Part shown: positions 46,901 through 63,646 of the stretch, piece by piece
How positions within the stretch are numbered: the first letter of the stretch is position 1
How the letters are laid out: each line of letters opens with the position of its first letter
Translations under genes and position numbers: made by a program
Source: Megachile rotundata
Lineage: Eukaryota; Arthropoda; Insecta; Hymenoptera; Megachilidae
Reading direction: 5' to 3'
DNA: 64,000 nucleotides
NCBI RefSeq assembly: GCF_050947335.1
Contig: NC_134988.1
Location: 744,001-808,000, forward strand
The notes under the pieces: generated by a model
What the model saw: only the letters and a program-made list of their open reading frames with translations
Databases searched by the model: none
Told to the model about the DNA's origin: nothing

Positions 46901-49900
46901 ATCTCCCAAATACAATCATACAATCACAATCATACAATCACAATCATACAATCACAATCATACAATCACAATCATACTATCACAATCATACAATCACAAT
47001 CATACAATCACAATCATACAATCACAATCATACATTCAAAATCATGCAATCACAACCATACAATCACAATCATGCAATCACAATCATACAATCACAATCA
47101 TACATTCAAAATCATGCAATCACAATCATACAATCACAATCATGCAATCACAATCATACAATCACAATCATACAATCACAATCATACAATCACAATCATA
47201 CAATCACAATCATACAATCACAATCATACAATCACAATCATACAATCACAATCATACAATCACAATCATACAATCACTATCATACAATCACAATCATACA
47301 ATCACAATCATACAATCACAATCATACAATCGCAAGCATACAATCACATTCATACAATCTCAATCATACAATCTCAATCATACAATCACAATCATACAAT
47401 TACAATCATATAATTACAATCATACAATCACAATCATACAATCACTATCATACAATCACAATCATACAATCACAATCATACAATCGCAATCATACAATCG
47501 AATTCATACAATCGCAATCATACAATCACAATCATACAATCGCAATCATACAATCACAATCATACAATCACAATCATACAATCACAATCATACAATCGAA
47601 TTCATACAATCGCAATCATGCAATCACAATCATACAATCGCAATCATACAATTACAATCTCCCAAATACAATCTCCCAAAAACAATCATACAATCACAAG
47701 CATACAATCACAATCATACAATCACAATCATACAATCACAATCATACTATCACAATCATACAATCACAATCATACAATCACAATCATACAATCACAATCA
47801 TACATTCAAAATCATGCAATCACAACCATACAATCACAATCATGCAATCACAATCATACAATCACAATCATAGATTCAAAATCATGCAATCACAATCATA
47901 CAATCACAATCATGCAATCACAATCATACAATCACAATCATACAATCACAATCATACAATCACAATCATACAATCACAATCATACAATCACAATCATACA
48001 ATCACAATCATACAATCACAATCATACAATCACTATCATACAATCACAATCATACAATCACAATCATACAATCGCAAGCATACAATCACATTCATACAAT
48101 CTCAATCATACAATCTCAATCATACAATCACAATCATACAATTACAATCATACAATTACAATCATACAACCACAATCATACAATCACAATCATACATTCA
48201 AAATCATGCAATCACAATCATACAATCACAATCATACAATCGCAATCATACAATCGAATTCATACAATCGCAATCATACAATCACAATCATACAATCGCA
48301 ATCATACAATCACAATCATACAATCACAATCATACAATCACAATCATACAATCGAATTCATACAATCGCAATCATACAATCGCAGTCATACGATTACAAT
48401 CTCCCAAATACAATCTCCCAAATACAATCATACAATCACAATCATACAATCACAATCATACAATCACAATCATACTATCACAATCATACTATCACAATCA
48501 TACAATCACAATCATACAATCACAATCATACAATCACAATCATACATTCAAAATCATGCAATCACAACCATACAATCACAATCATGCAATCACAATCATA
48601 CAATCACAATCATACATTCAAAATCATGCAATTACAATCATACAATTACAATCATACAACCACAATCATACAATCACAATCATACATTCAAAATCATGCA
48701 ATCACAATCATACAATCACAATCATGCAATGACAATCATACAATCACAATCATACATTCAAAATCATGCAATCACAATCATACAATCACAATCATGCAAT
48801 CACAATCATACAATCACAATCATACAATCACAATCATACAATCACAATCATACAATCACAATCATACAATCACAATCATACAATCACAATCATACAATCA
48901 CAATCATACAATCACTATCATACAATCACAATTATACAATCACAATCATACAATCGCAAGCATACAATCACATTCATACAATCTCAATCATACAATCTCA
49001 ATCATACAATCACAATCATACAATCACAATCATACATTCAAAATCATGCAATCACAATCATACAATCACAATCATACAATCACAATCATACAATCACAAT
49101 CATACAATCGCAAGCATACAATCACATTCATACAATCTCAATCATACAATCTCAATCATACAATCACAATCATACAATTACAATCATACAATTACAATCA
49201 TACAATCACAATCATACAATCACTATCATACAATCACAATCATACAATCACAATCATACAGTCGCAACCATACAATCGAATTCATACAATCGCAATCATA
49301 CAATCACAATCATACAATCGCAATCATACAATCACAATCATACAATCACAATCATACAATCACAATCATACAATCGAATTCATACAATCGTAATCATACA
49401 ATCGCAATCATACAATCGCAATCATACAATCGCAATCATACAATTACAATCTCCCAAATACAATCTCCCAAATACAATCATACAATCACAATCATACAAT
49501 CACAATCATACAATCACAATCATACAATCACAATCATACAATCACAATCATACAATCACAATCATACAATCACAATCATACAATCACAATCATACAATCA
49601 CAATCATACATTCAAAATCATGCAATCACAACCATACAATCACAATCATGCAATCACAATCATACAATCACAATCAGACATTCAAAATCATGCAATCACA
49701 ATCATACAATCACAATCATGCAATCACAATCATAGAATCACAATCATACAATCACAATCATACAATCACAATCATACTATCACAATCATACAATCACAAT
49801 CATACAATCACAATCATACAATCACAATCATACATTCAAAATCATGCAATCACAACCATACAATCACAATCATGCAATCACAATCATACAATCACAATCA

Positions 49901-51998
49901 TACATTCAAAATCATGCAATCACAATCATACAATCGCAATCATACAATCGCAATCATACAATCGCAATCATACTATCACAATCATACATTCAAAATCATG
50001 CAATCACAACCATACAATCACAATCATGCAATCACAATCATACAATCACAATCATACATTCCAAATCATGCAATCACAATCATACAATCACAATCATGCA
50101 ATCACAATCATACAATCACAATCATACTATCACAATCATACAATCACAATCATACAATCACAATCATACAATCACAATCATACAATCACAATCATACATT
50201 CAAAATCATGCAATCACAACCATACAATCACAATCATGCAATCACAATCATACAATCACAATCATACATTCAAAATCATGCAATCACAATCATACAATCA
50301 CAATCATACTATCACAATCATACAATCACAATCATACAATCACAATCATACAATCACAATCATACAATCACAATCATACAATCACAATCATACAATCGAA
50401 TTCATACAATCGCAATCATACAATCGCAATCATACAATCGCAGTCATACGATTACAATCTCCCAAATACAATCTCCCAAATACAATCATACAATCACAAT
50501 CATACAATTACAATCATACAATTACAATCATACAACCACAATCATACAATCACAATCATACATTCAAAATCATGCAATCACAACCATACAATCACAATCA
50601 TGCAATCACAATCATACAATCACAATCATACATTCCAAATCATGCAATCACAATCATACAATCACAATCATGCAATCACAATCATACAATCACAATCATA
50701 CAATCACAATCATACAATCACAATCATACAATCACAATCATACAATCACAATCATACAATCACAATCATACAATCACAATCATACAATCACAATCATACA
50801 ATCACAATCATACAATCACAATCATACAATCACAATCATACAATCACTATCATACAATCACAATCATACAATCACAATCATACAATCGGAAGCATACAAT
50901 CACATTCATACAATCTCAATCATACAATCTCAATCATACAATCACAATCATACAATTACAATCATACAATTACAATCATACAACCACAATCATACAATCA
51001 CAATCATACATTCAAAATCATGCAATCACAATCATACAATCACAATCATGCAATCACAATCATACAATCACAATCATACAATCACTATCATACAATCACA
51101 ATCATACAATCGCAATCATACAATCGCAAGCATACAATCACATTCATACAATCTCAATCATACAATCTCAATCATACAATCACAATCATACAATTACAAT
51201 CATACAATTACAATCATACAATCACAATCATACAATCACAATCATACTATCACAATCATACAATCACAATCATACAATCACAATCATACAATCACAATCA
51301 TACAATCACAATCATACATTCAAAATCATACAATCACAATCATACAATCGCAATCATACAATCACAATCATACATTCGCAATCATACAATTGCAATCTCC
51401 CAAATACAATCTCCCAAATACAATCTCCCAAATACAATCATACAATCACAATCATACAATCACAATCATACAATCACAATCATGCAATCACAATCATACA
51501 TTCAAAATCATGCAATCACAACCATACAATCACAATCATGCAATCACAATCATACAATCACAATCATACATTCAAAATCATGCAATCACAATCATACAAT
51601 CACAATCATGCAATCACAATCATACAATCACAATCATACAATCACAATCATACAATCACAATCATACAATCACAATCATACAATCACAATCATACAATCA
51701 CAATCATACAATCACAATCATACAATCGAATTCATACAATCGCAATCATACAATCGCAATCATACAATCGCAGTCATACGATTACAATCTCCCAAATACA
51801 ATCTCCCAAATACAATCATACAATCACAATCATACAATTACAATCATACAACCACAATCATACAATCGCAATCATACAATCGCAAGCATACAATCACATT
51901 CATACAATCTCAATCATACAATCTCAATCATACAATCACAATCATACAATTACAATCATACAATCACAATCATACAATCACAATCATACTATCACAAT
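43935..51998. repeat. Copy B' of the segmental duplication, inside giant unit 2
   Basis: Exact +30,100 counterpart of 13,835-21,898. The rare CATAGATACAAAAT monomer at 14,045 recurs at 44,145, and the private CATACACTCACAAT monomer at 15,823 recurs at 45,923. I saw no difference from 13,835-21,898 in the lines compared. Confidence 0.85.
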
Positions 51999-54900
51999 CA
52001 TATAATCACAATCATACAATCACAATCATACAATCACAATCATACAATCACAATCATACAATCACTATCATACAATCACAATCATACAATCGCAATCATA
52101 CAATCGCAAGCATACAATCACATTCATACAATCTCAATCATACAATCTCAATCATACAATCACAATCATACAATTACAATCATACAATTACAATCATACA
52201 ATCACAATCATACAATCACAATCATACTATCACAATCATACAATCACAATCATACAATCACAATCATACAATCACAATCATACAATCACAATCATACAAT
52301 CACAATCATACAATCACAATCATACAATCACAATCATACAATCACAATCATACAATCACAATCATACAATCACAATCATACAATCACAATCATACAATCA
52401 CTATCATACAATCACAATTATACAATCACAATCATACAATCGCAAGCATACAATCACATTCATACAATCTCAATCATACAATCTCAATCATACAATCACA
52501 ATCATACAATCACAATCATACATTCAAAATCATGCAATCACAATCATACAATCACAATCATACAATCACAATCATACAATCACAATCATACAATCGCAAG
52601 CATACAATCACATTCATACAATCTCAATCATACAATCTCAATCATACAATCACAATCATACAATTACAATCATACAATTACAATCATACAATCACAATCA
52701 TACAATCACTATCATACAATCACAATCATACAATCACAATCATACAGTCGCAACCATACAATCGAATTCATACAATCGCAATCATACAATCACAATCATA
52801 CAATCGCAATCATACAATCACAATCATACAATCACAATCATACAATCACAATCATACAATCGAATTCATACAATCGTAATCATACAATCGCAATCATACA
52901 ATCGCAATCATACAATCGCAATCATACAATTACAATCTCCCAAATACAATCTCCCAAATACAATCATACAATCACAATCATACAATCACAATCATACAAT
53001 CACAATCATACAATCACAATCATACAATCACAATCATACAATCACAATCATACAATCACAATCATACAATCACAATCATACAATCACAATCATACATTCA
53101 AAATCATGCAATCACAACCATACAATCACAATCATGCAATCACAATCATACAATCACAATCAGACATTCAAAATCATGCAATCACAATCATACAATCACA
53201 ATCATGCAATCACAATCATAGAATCACAATCATACAATCACAATCATACAATCACAATCATACTATCACAATCATACAATCACAATCATACAATCACAAT
53301 CATACAATCACAATCATACATTCAAAATCATGCAATCACAACCATACAATCACAATCATGCAATCACAATCATACAATCACAATCATACATTCAAAATCA
53401 TGCAATCACAATCATACAATCGCAATCATACAATCGCAATCATACAATCGCAATCATACTATCACAATCATACATTCAAAATCATGCAATCACAACCATA
53501 CAATCACAATCATGCAATCACAATCATACAATCACAATCATACATTCCAAATCATGCAATCACAATCATACAATCACAATCATGCAATCACAATCATACA
53601 ATCACAATCATACTATCACAATCATACAATCACAATCATACAATCACAATCATACAATCACAATCATACAATCACAATCATACATTCAAAATCATGCAAT
53701 CACAACCATACAATCACAATCATGCAATCACAATCATACAATCACAATCATACATTCAAAATCATGCAATCACAATCATACAATCACAATCATACTATCA
53801 CAATCATACAATCACAATCATACAATCACAATCATACAATCACAATCATACAATCACAATCATACAATCACAATCATACAATCGAATTCATACAATCGCA
53901 ATCATACAATCGCAATCATACAATCGCAGTCATACGATTACAATCTCCCAAATACAATCTCCCAAATACAATCATACAATCACAATCATACAATTACAAT
54001 CATACAATTACAATCATACAACCACAATCATACAATCACAATCATACATTCAAAATCATGCAATCACAACCATACAATCACAATCATGCAATCACAATCA
54101 TACAATCACAATCATACATTCCAAATCATGCAATCACAATCATACAATCACAATCATGCAATCACAATCATACAATCACAATCATACAATCACAATCATA
54201 CAATCACAATCATACAATCACAATCATACAATCACAATCATACAATCACAATCATACAATCACAATCATACAATCACAATCATACAATCACAATCATACA
54301 ATCACAATCATACAATCACAATCATACAATCACTATCATACAATCACAATCATACAATCACAATCATACAATCGGAAGCATACAATCACATTCATACAAT
54401 CTCAATCATACAATCTCAATCATACAATCACAATCATACAATTACAATCATACAATTACAATCATACAACCACAATCATACAATCACAATCATACATTCA
54501 AAATCATGCAATCACAATCATACAATCACAATCATGCAATCACAATCATACAATCACAATCATACAATCACTATCATACAATCACAATCATACAATCGCA
54601 ATCATACAATCGCAAGCATACAATCACATTCATACAATCTCAATCATACAATCTCAATCATACAATCACAATCATACAATTACAATCATACAATTACAAT
54701 CATACAATCACAATCATACAATCACAATCATACTATCACAATCATACAATCACAATCATACAATCACAATCATACAATCACAATCATACAATCACAATCA
54801 TACATTCAAAATCATACAATCACAATCATACAATCGCAATCATACAATCACAATCATACATTCGCAATCATACAATTGCAATCTCCCAAATACAATCTCC

Positions 54901-57900
54901 CAAATACAATCTCCCAAATACAATCATACAATCACAATCATACAATCACAATCATACAATCACAATCATGCAATCACAATCATACATTCAAAATCATGCA
55001 ATCACAACCATACAATCACAATCATGCAATCACAATCATACAATCACAATCATACATTCAAAATCATGCAATCACAATCATACAATCACAATCATGCAAT
55101 CACAATCATACAATCACAATCATACAATCACAATCATACAATCACAATCATACAATCACAATCATACAATCACAATCATACAATCACAATCATACAATCA
55201 CAATCATACAATCGAATTCATACAATCGCAATCATACAATCGCAATCATACAATCGCAGTCATACGATTACAATCTCCCAAATACAATCTCCCAAATACA
55301 ATCATACAATCACAATCATACAATTACAATCATACAACCACAATCATACAATCGCAATCATACAATCGCAAGCATACAATCACATTCATACAATCTCAAT
55401 CATACAATCTCAATCATACAATCACAATCATACAATTACAATCATACAATCACAATCATACAATCACAATCATACTATCACAATCATATAATCACAATCA
55501 TACAATCACAATCATACAATCACAATCATACAATCACAATCATACAATCACTATCATACAATCACAATCATACAATCGCAATCATACAATCGCAAGCATA
55601 CAATCACATTCATACAATCTCAATCATACAATCTCAATCATACAATCACAATCATACAATTACAATCATACAATTACAATCATACAATCACAATCATACA
55701 ATCACAATCATACTATCACAATCATACAATCACAATCATACAATCACAATCATACAATCACAATCATACAATCACAATCATACAATCACAATCATACAAT
55801 CACAATCATACAATCACAATCATACAATCACAATCATACAATCACAATCATACAATCACAATCATACAATCACAATCATACATTCAAAATCATGCAATCA
55901 CAACCATACAATCACAATCATGCAATCACAATCATACAATCACAATCAGACATTCAAAATCATGCAATCACAATCATACAATCACAATCATGCAATCACA
56001 ATCATAGAATCACAATCATACAATCACAATCATACAATCACAATCATACTATCACAATCATACAACCACAATCATACAATCACAATCATACAATCACAAT
56101 CATACATTCAAAATCATGCAATCACAACCATACAATCACAATCATGCAATCACAATCATACAATCACAATCATACATTCAAAATCATGCAATCACAATCA
56201 TACAATCGCAATCATACAATCGCAATCATACAATCGCAATCATACTATCACAATCATACATTCAAAATCATGCAATCACAACCATACAATCACAATCATG
56301 CAATCACAATCATACAATCACAATCATACATTCCAAATCATGCAATCACAATCATACAATCACAATCATGCAATCACAATCATACAATCACAATCATACT
56401 ATCACAATCATACAATCACAATCATACAATCACAATCATACAATCACAATCATACATTCAAAATCATGCAATCACAACCATACAATCACAATCATGCAAT
56501 CACAATCATACAATCACAATCATACATTCAAAATCATGCAATCACAATCATACAATCACAATCATACTATCACAATCATACAATCACAATCATACAATCA
56601 CAATCATACAATCACAATCATACAATCACAATCATACAATCGAATTCATACAATCGCAATCATACAATCGCAATCATACAATCGCAGTCATACGATTACA
56701 ATCTCCCAAATACAATCTCCCAAATACAATCATACAATCACAATCATGCAATTACAATCATACAATTACAATCATACAACCACAATCATACAATCACAAT
56801 CATACATTCAAAATCATGCAATCACAACCATACAATCACAATCATGCAATCACAATCATACAATCACAATCATACATTCCAAATCATGCAATCACAATCA
56901 TACAATCACAATCATGCAATCACAATCATACAATCACAATCATACAATCACAATCATACAATCACAATCATACAATCACAATCATACAATCACAATCATA
57001 CAATCACAATCATACAATCACAATCATACAATCACAATCATACAATCACTATCATACAATCACAATCATACAATCACAATCATACAATCGGAAGCATACA
57101 ATCACATTCATACAATCTCAATCATACAATCTCAATCATACAATCACAATCATACAATTACAATCATACAATTACAATCATACAACCACAATCATACAAT
57201 CACAATCATACATTCAAAATCATGCAATCACAATCATACAATCACAATCATGCAATCACAATCATACAATCACAATCATACAATCACTATCATACAATCA
57301 CAATCATACAATCGCAATCATACAATCGCAAGCATACAATCACATTCATACAATCTCAATCATACAATCTCAATCATACAATCACAATCATACAATTACA
57401 ATCATACAATTACAATCATACAATCACAATCATACAATCACAATCATACTATCACAATCATACAATCACAATCATACAATCACAATCATACAATCACAAT
57501 CATACAATCACAATCATACATTCAAAATCATACAATCACAATCATACAATCGCAATCATACAATCACAATCATACATTCGCAATCATACAATTGCAATCT
57601 CCCAAATACAATCTCCCAAATACAATCTCCCAAATACAATCATACAATCACAATCATACAATCACAATCATACAATCACAATCATACAATCACAATCATG
57701 CAATCACAATCATACATTCAAAATCATGCAATCACAACCATACAATCACAATCATGCAATCACAATCATACAATCACAATCATACATTCAAAATCATGCA
57801 ATCACAATCACACAATCACAATCATGCAATCACAATCATACAATCACAATCATACAATCACAATCATACAATCACAATCATACAATCACAATCATACAAT

Positions 57901-60900
57901 CACAATCATACAATCACAATCATACAATCGAATTCATACAATCGCAATCATACAATCGCAATCATACATTCGCAATCATACAATTGCAATCTCCCAAATA
58001 CAATCTCCCAAATACAATCTCCCAAATACAATCATACAATCACAATCATACAATCACAATCATACAATCACAATCATACAATCACAATCATGCAATCACA
58101 ATCATACATTCAAAATCATGCAATCACAACCATACAATCACAATCATGCAATCACAATCATACAATCACAATCATACATTCAAAATCATGCAATCACAAT
58201 CACACAATCACAATCATGCAATCACAATCATACAATCACAATCATACAATCACAATCATACAATCAAAATCATGCAATCACAATCACACAATCACAATCA
58301 TGCAATCACAATCATACAATCACAATCATACAATCACAATCATACAATCACAATCATACAATTACAATCATACAATTACAATCATACAACCACAATCATA
58401 CAATCACAATCATACATTCAAAATCATGCAATCACAATCATACAATCACAATCATGCAATCACAATCATACAATCACAATCATACAATCACTATCATACA
58501 ATCACAATCATACAATCGCAATCATACAATCGCAAGCATACAATCACATTCATACAATCTCAATCATACAATCTCAATCATACAATCACAATCATACAAT
58601 TACAATCATACAATTACAATCATACAATCACAATCATACAATCACAATCATACTATCACAATCATACAATCACAATCATACAATCACAATCATACAATCA
58701 CAATCATACAATCACAATCATACATTCAAAATCATACAATCACAATCATACAATCGCAATCATACAATCACAATCATACATTCGCAATCATACAATTGCA
58801 ATCTCCCAAATACAATCTCCCAAATACAATCTCCCAAATACAATCATACAATCACAATCATACAATCACAATCATACAATCACAATCATACAATCACAAT
58901 CATGCAATCACAATCATACATTCAAAATCATGCAATCACAACCATACAATCACAATCATGCAATCACAATCATACAATCACAATCATACATGCAAAATCA
59001 TGCAATCACAATCATACAATCACAATCATGCAATCACAATCATACAATCACAATCATACAATCACAATCATACAATCACAATCATACAATCACAATCATA
59101 CAATCACAATCATACAATCACAATCATACAATCACAATCATACAATCACAATCATACAATCGAATTCATACAATCGCAATCATACAATCGCAATCATACA
59201 ATCGCAGTCATACGATTACAATCTCCCAAATACAATCTCCCAAATACAATCATACAATCACAATCATACAATTACAATCATACAATTACAATCATACAAC
59301 CACAATCATACAATCACAATCATACATTCAAAATCATGCAATCACAATCATACAATCACAATCATACAATCGCAATCATACAATCGAATTCATACAATCG
59401 CAATCATACAATCACAATCATACAATCGCAATCATACAATTACAATCATACAATCACAATCATACAATCACAATCATACAATCGAATTCATACAATCGCA
59501 ATCATACAATCGCAATCATACAATCGCAGTCATACGATTACAATCTCCCAAATACAATCTCCCAAATACAATCATACAATCACAATCATACAATCACAAT
59601 CATACAATCACAATCATACTATCACAGTCATACAATCACAATCATACAATCACAATCATACAATCACAATCATACATTCAAAATCATGCAATCACAACCA
59701 TACAATCACAATCATGCAATCACAATCATACAATCACAATCATACATTCAAAATCATGCAATCACAATCATACAATCACAATCATGCAATCACAATCATA
59801 CAATCACAATCATACAATCACAATCATACAATCACAATCATACTATCACAATCATACAATCACAATCATACAATCACTATCATACAATCACAATCATACA
59901 ATCACAATCATACAATCGGAAGCATACAATCACATTCATACAATCTCAATCATACAATCTCAATCATACAATCACAATCATACAATTACAATCATACAAT
60001 TACAATCATACAACCACAATCATACAATCACAATCATACATTCAAAATCATGCAATCACAATCATACAATCACAATCATGCAATCACAATCATACAATCA
60101 CAATCATACAATCACTATCATACAATCACAATCATACAATCGCAATCATACAATCGCAAGCATACAATCACATTCATACAATCTCAATCATACAATCTCA
60201 ATCATACAATCACAATCATACAATTACAATCATACAATTACAATCATACAATCACAATCATACAATCACAATCATACTATCACAATCATACAATCACAAT
60301 CATACAATCACAATCATACAATCACAATCATACAATCACAATCATACATTCAAAATCATACAATCACAATCATACAATCGCAATCATACAATCACAATCA
60401 TACATTCGCAATCATACAATTGCAATCTCCCAAATACAATCTCCCAAATACAATCTCCCAAATACAATCATACAATCACAATCATACAATCACAATCATA
60501 CAATCACAATCATGCAATCACAATCATACATTCAAAATCATGCAATCACAACCATACAATCACAATCATGCAATCACAATCATACAATCACAATCATACA
60601 TTCAAAATCATGCAATCACAATCATACAATCACAATCATGCAATCACAATCATACAATCACAATCATACAATCACAATCATACAATCACAATCATACAAT
60701 CACAATCATACAATCACAATCATACAATCACAATCATACAATCGAATTCATACAATCGCAATCATACAATCGCAATCATACAATCGCAGTCATACGATTA
60801 CAATCTCCCAAATACAATCTCCCAAATACAATCATACAATCACAATCATACAATTACAATCATACAATTACAATCATACAACCACAATCATACAATCACA

Positions 60901-63618
60901 ATCATACATTCAAAATCATGCAATCACAATCATACAATCACAATCATACAATCGCAATCATACAATCGAATTCATACAATCGCAATCATACAATCACAAT
61001 CATACAATCGCAATCATACAATTACAATCATACAATCACAATCATACAATCACAATCATACAATCGAATTCATACAATCGCAATCATACAATCGCAATCA
61101 TACAATCGCAGTCATACGATTACAATCTCCCAAATACAATCTCCCAAATACAATCATACAATCACAATCATACAATCACAATCATACAATCACAATCATA
61201 CAATCACAATCATACTATCACAGTCATACAATCACAATCATACAATCACAATCATACAATCACAATCATACATTCAAAATCATGCAATCACAACCATACA
61301 ATCACAATCATGCAATCACAATCATACAATCACAATCATACATTCAAAATCATGCAATCACAATCATACAATCACAATCATGCAATCACAATCATACAAT
61401 CACAATCATACAATCACAATCATACAATCACAATCATACTATCACAATCATACAATCACAATCATACAATCACAATCATACAATCACAATCATACAATCA
61501 CAATCATACTATCACAGTCATACAATCACAATCATACAATCACAATCATACAATCACAATCATACATTCAAAATCATGCAATCACAACCATACAATCACA
61601 ATCATGCAATCACAATCATACAATCACAATCATACATTCAAAATCATGCAATCACAATCATACAATCACAATCATGCAATCACAATCATACAATCACAAT
61701 CATACAATCACAATCATACAATCACAATCATACTATCACAATCATACAATCACAATCATACAATCACAATCATACAATCACAATCATACATTCAAAATCA
61801 TGCAATCACAACCATACAATCACAATCATGCAATCACAATCATACAATCACAATCATACATTCAAAATCATGCAATCACAATCATACAATCACAATCATA
61901 CTATCACAATCATACAATCACAATCATACAATCACAATCATGCAATCACAATCATACAATCACAATCATGCAATCACAATCATACAATCACAATCATACA
62001 ATCACAATCATACAATCACAATCATACAATCACAATCATACAATCACAATCATACAATCACAATCATACAATCACAATCATACAATCACAATCATACAAT
62101 CACAATCATACAATCACTATCATACAATCACAATCATACAATCACAATCATACAATCACAATCATACAATCACAATCATACAATCACAATCATACAATCA
62201 CAATCATACAATCACAATCATACAATCACTATCATACAATCACAATCATACAATCACAATCATACAATCGCAAGCATACAATCACATTCATACAATCTCA
62301 ATCATACAATCTCAATCATACAATCACAATCATACAATCACAATCATACATTCAAAATCATGCAATCACAATCATACAATCACAATCATGCAATCACAAT
62401 CATACAATCACAATCATACAATCACAATCATACAATCGCAAGCATACAATCACATTCATACAATCTCAATCATACAATCTCAATCATACAATCACAATCA
62501 TACAATTACAATCATACAATCACAATCATACAATCACAATCATACAATCACTATCATACAATCACAATCATACAATCACAATCATACAATCGCAATCATA
62601 CAATCGAATTCATACAATCGCAATCATACAATCACAATCATACAATCGCAATCATACAATCACAATCATACAATCAGAATCATACAATCACAATCATACA
62701 ATCACAATCATACAATCACAATCATACAATCACAATCATACTATCACAATCATACAATCACAATCATACAATCACAATCATACAATCACAATCATACATT
62801 CAAAATCATGCAATCACAACCATACAATCACAATCATGCAATCACAATCATACAATCACAATCAGACATTCAAAATCATGCAATCACAATCATACAATCA
62901 CAATCATGCAATCACAATCATAGAATCACAATCATACAATCACAATCATACAATCACAATCATACTATCACAATCATACAATCACAATCATACAATCACA
63001 ATCATACAATCACAATCATACATTCAAAATCATGCAATCACAACCATACAATCACAATCATGCAATCACAATCATACAATCACAATCATACATTCAAAAT
63101 CATGCAATCACAATCATACAATCGCAATCATACAATCGCAATCATACAATCGCAATCATACTATCACAATCATACATTCAAAATCATGCAATCACAACCA
63201 TACAATCACAATCATGCAATCACAATCATACAATCACAATCATACATTCCAAATCATGCAATCACAATCATACAATCACAATCATGCAATCACAATCATA
63301 CAATCACAATCATACAATCACAATCATACAATCACAATCATACAATCACAATCATACAATCACAATCATACAATCACAATCATACAATCACAATCATACA
63401 ATCACAATCATACAATCACTATCATACAATCACAATCATGCAATCACAATCATACAATCGCAAGCATACAATCACATTCATACAATCTCAATCATACAAT
63501 CTCAATCATACAATCACAATCATACAATTACAATCATACAATTACAATCATACAACCACAATCATACAATCACAATCATACATTCAAAATCATGCAATCA
63601 CAATCATACAATCACAAT

Positions 63619-63646
63619 CATGCAATCACAATCATGCAATCACAAT
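63619..63646. repeat. Single-monomer expansion in giant unit 2
   Basis: Two consecutive CATGCAATCACAAT monomers occur here where unit 1 has one (33,519-33,532). The offset changes from 30,100 to 30,114 at this point and stays so to the window end (CATACGATC at 33,645/63,759, ATTGCAAT at 33,861/63,975). This is the only difference I found between the giant units right of 40,060. Confidence 0.85.
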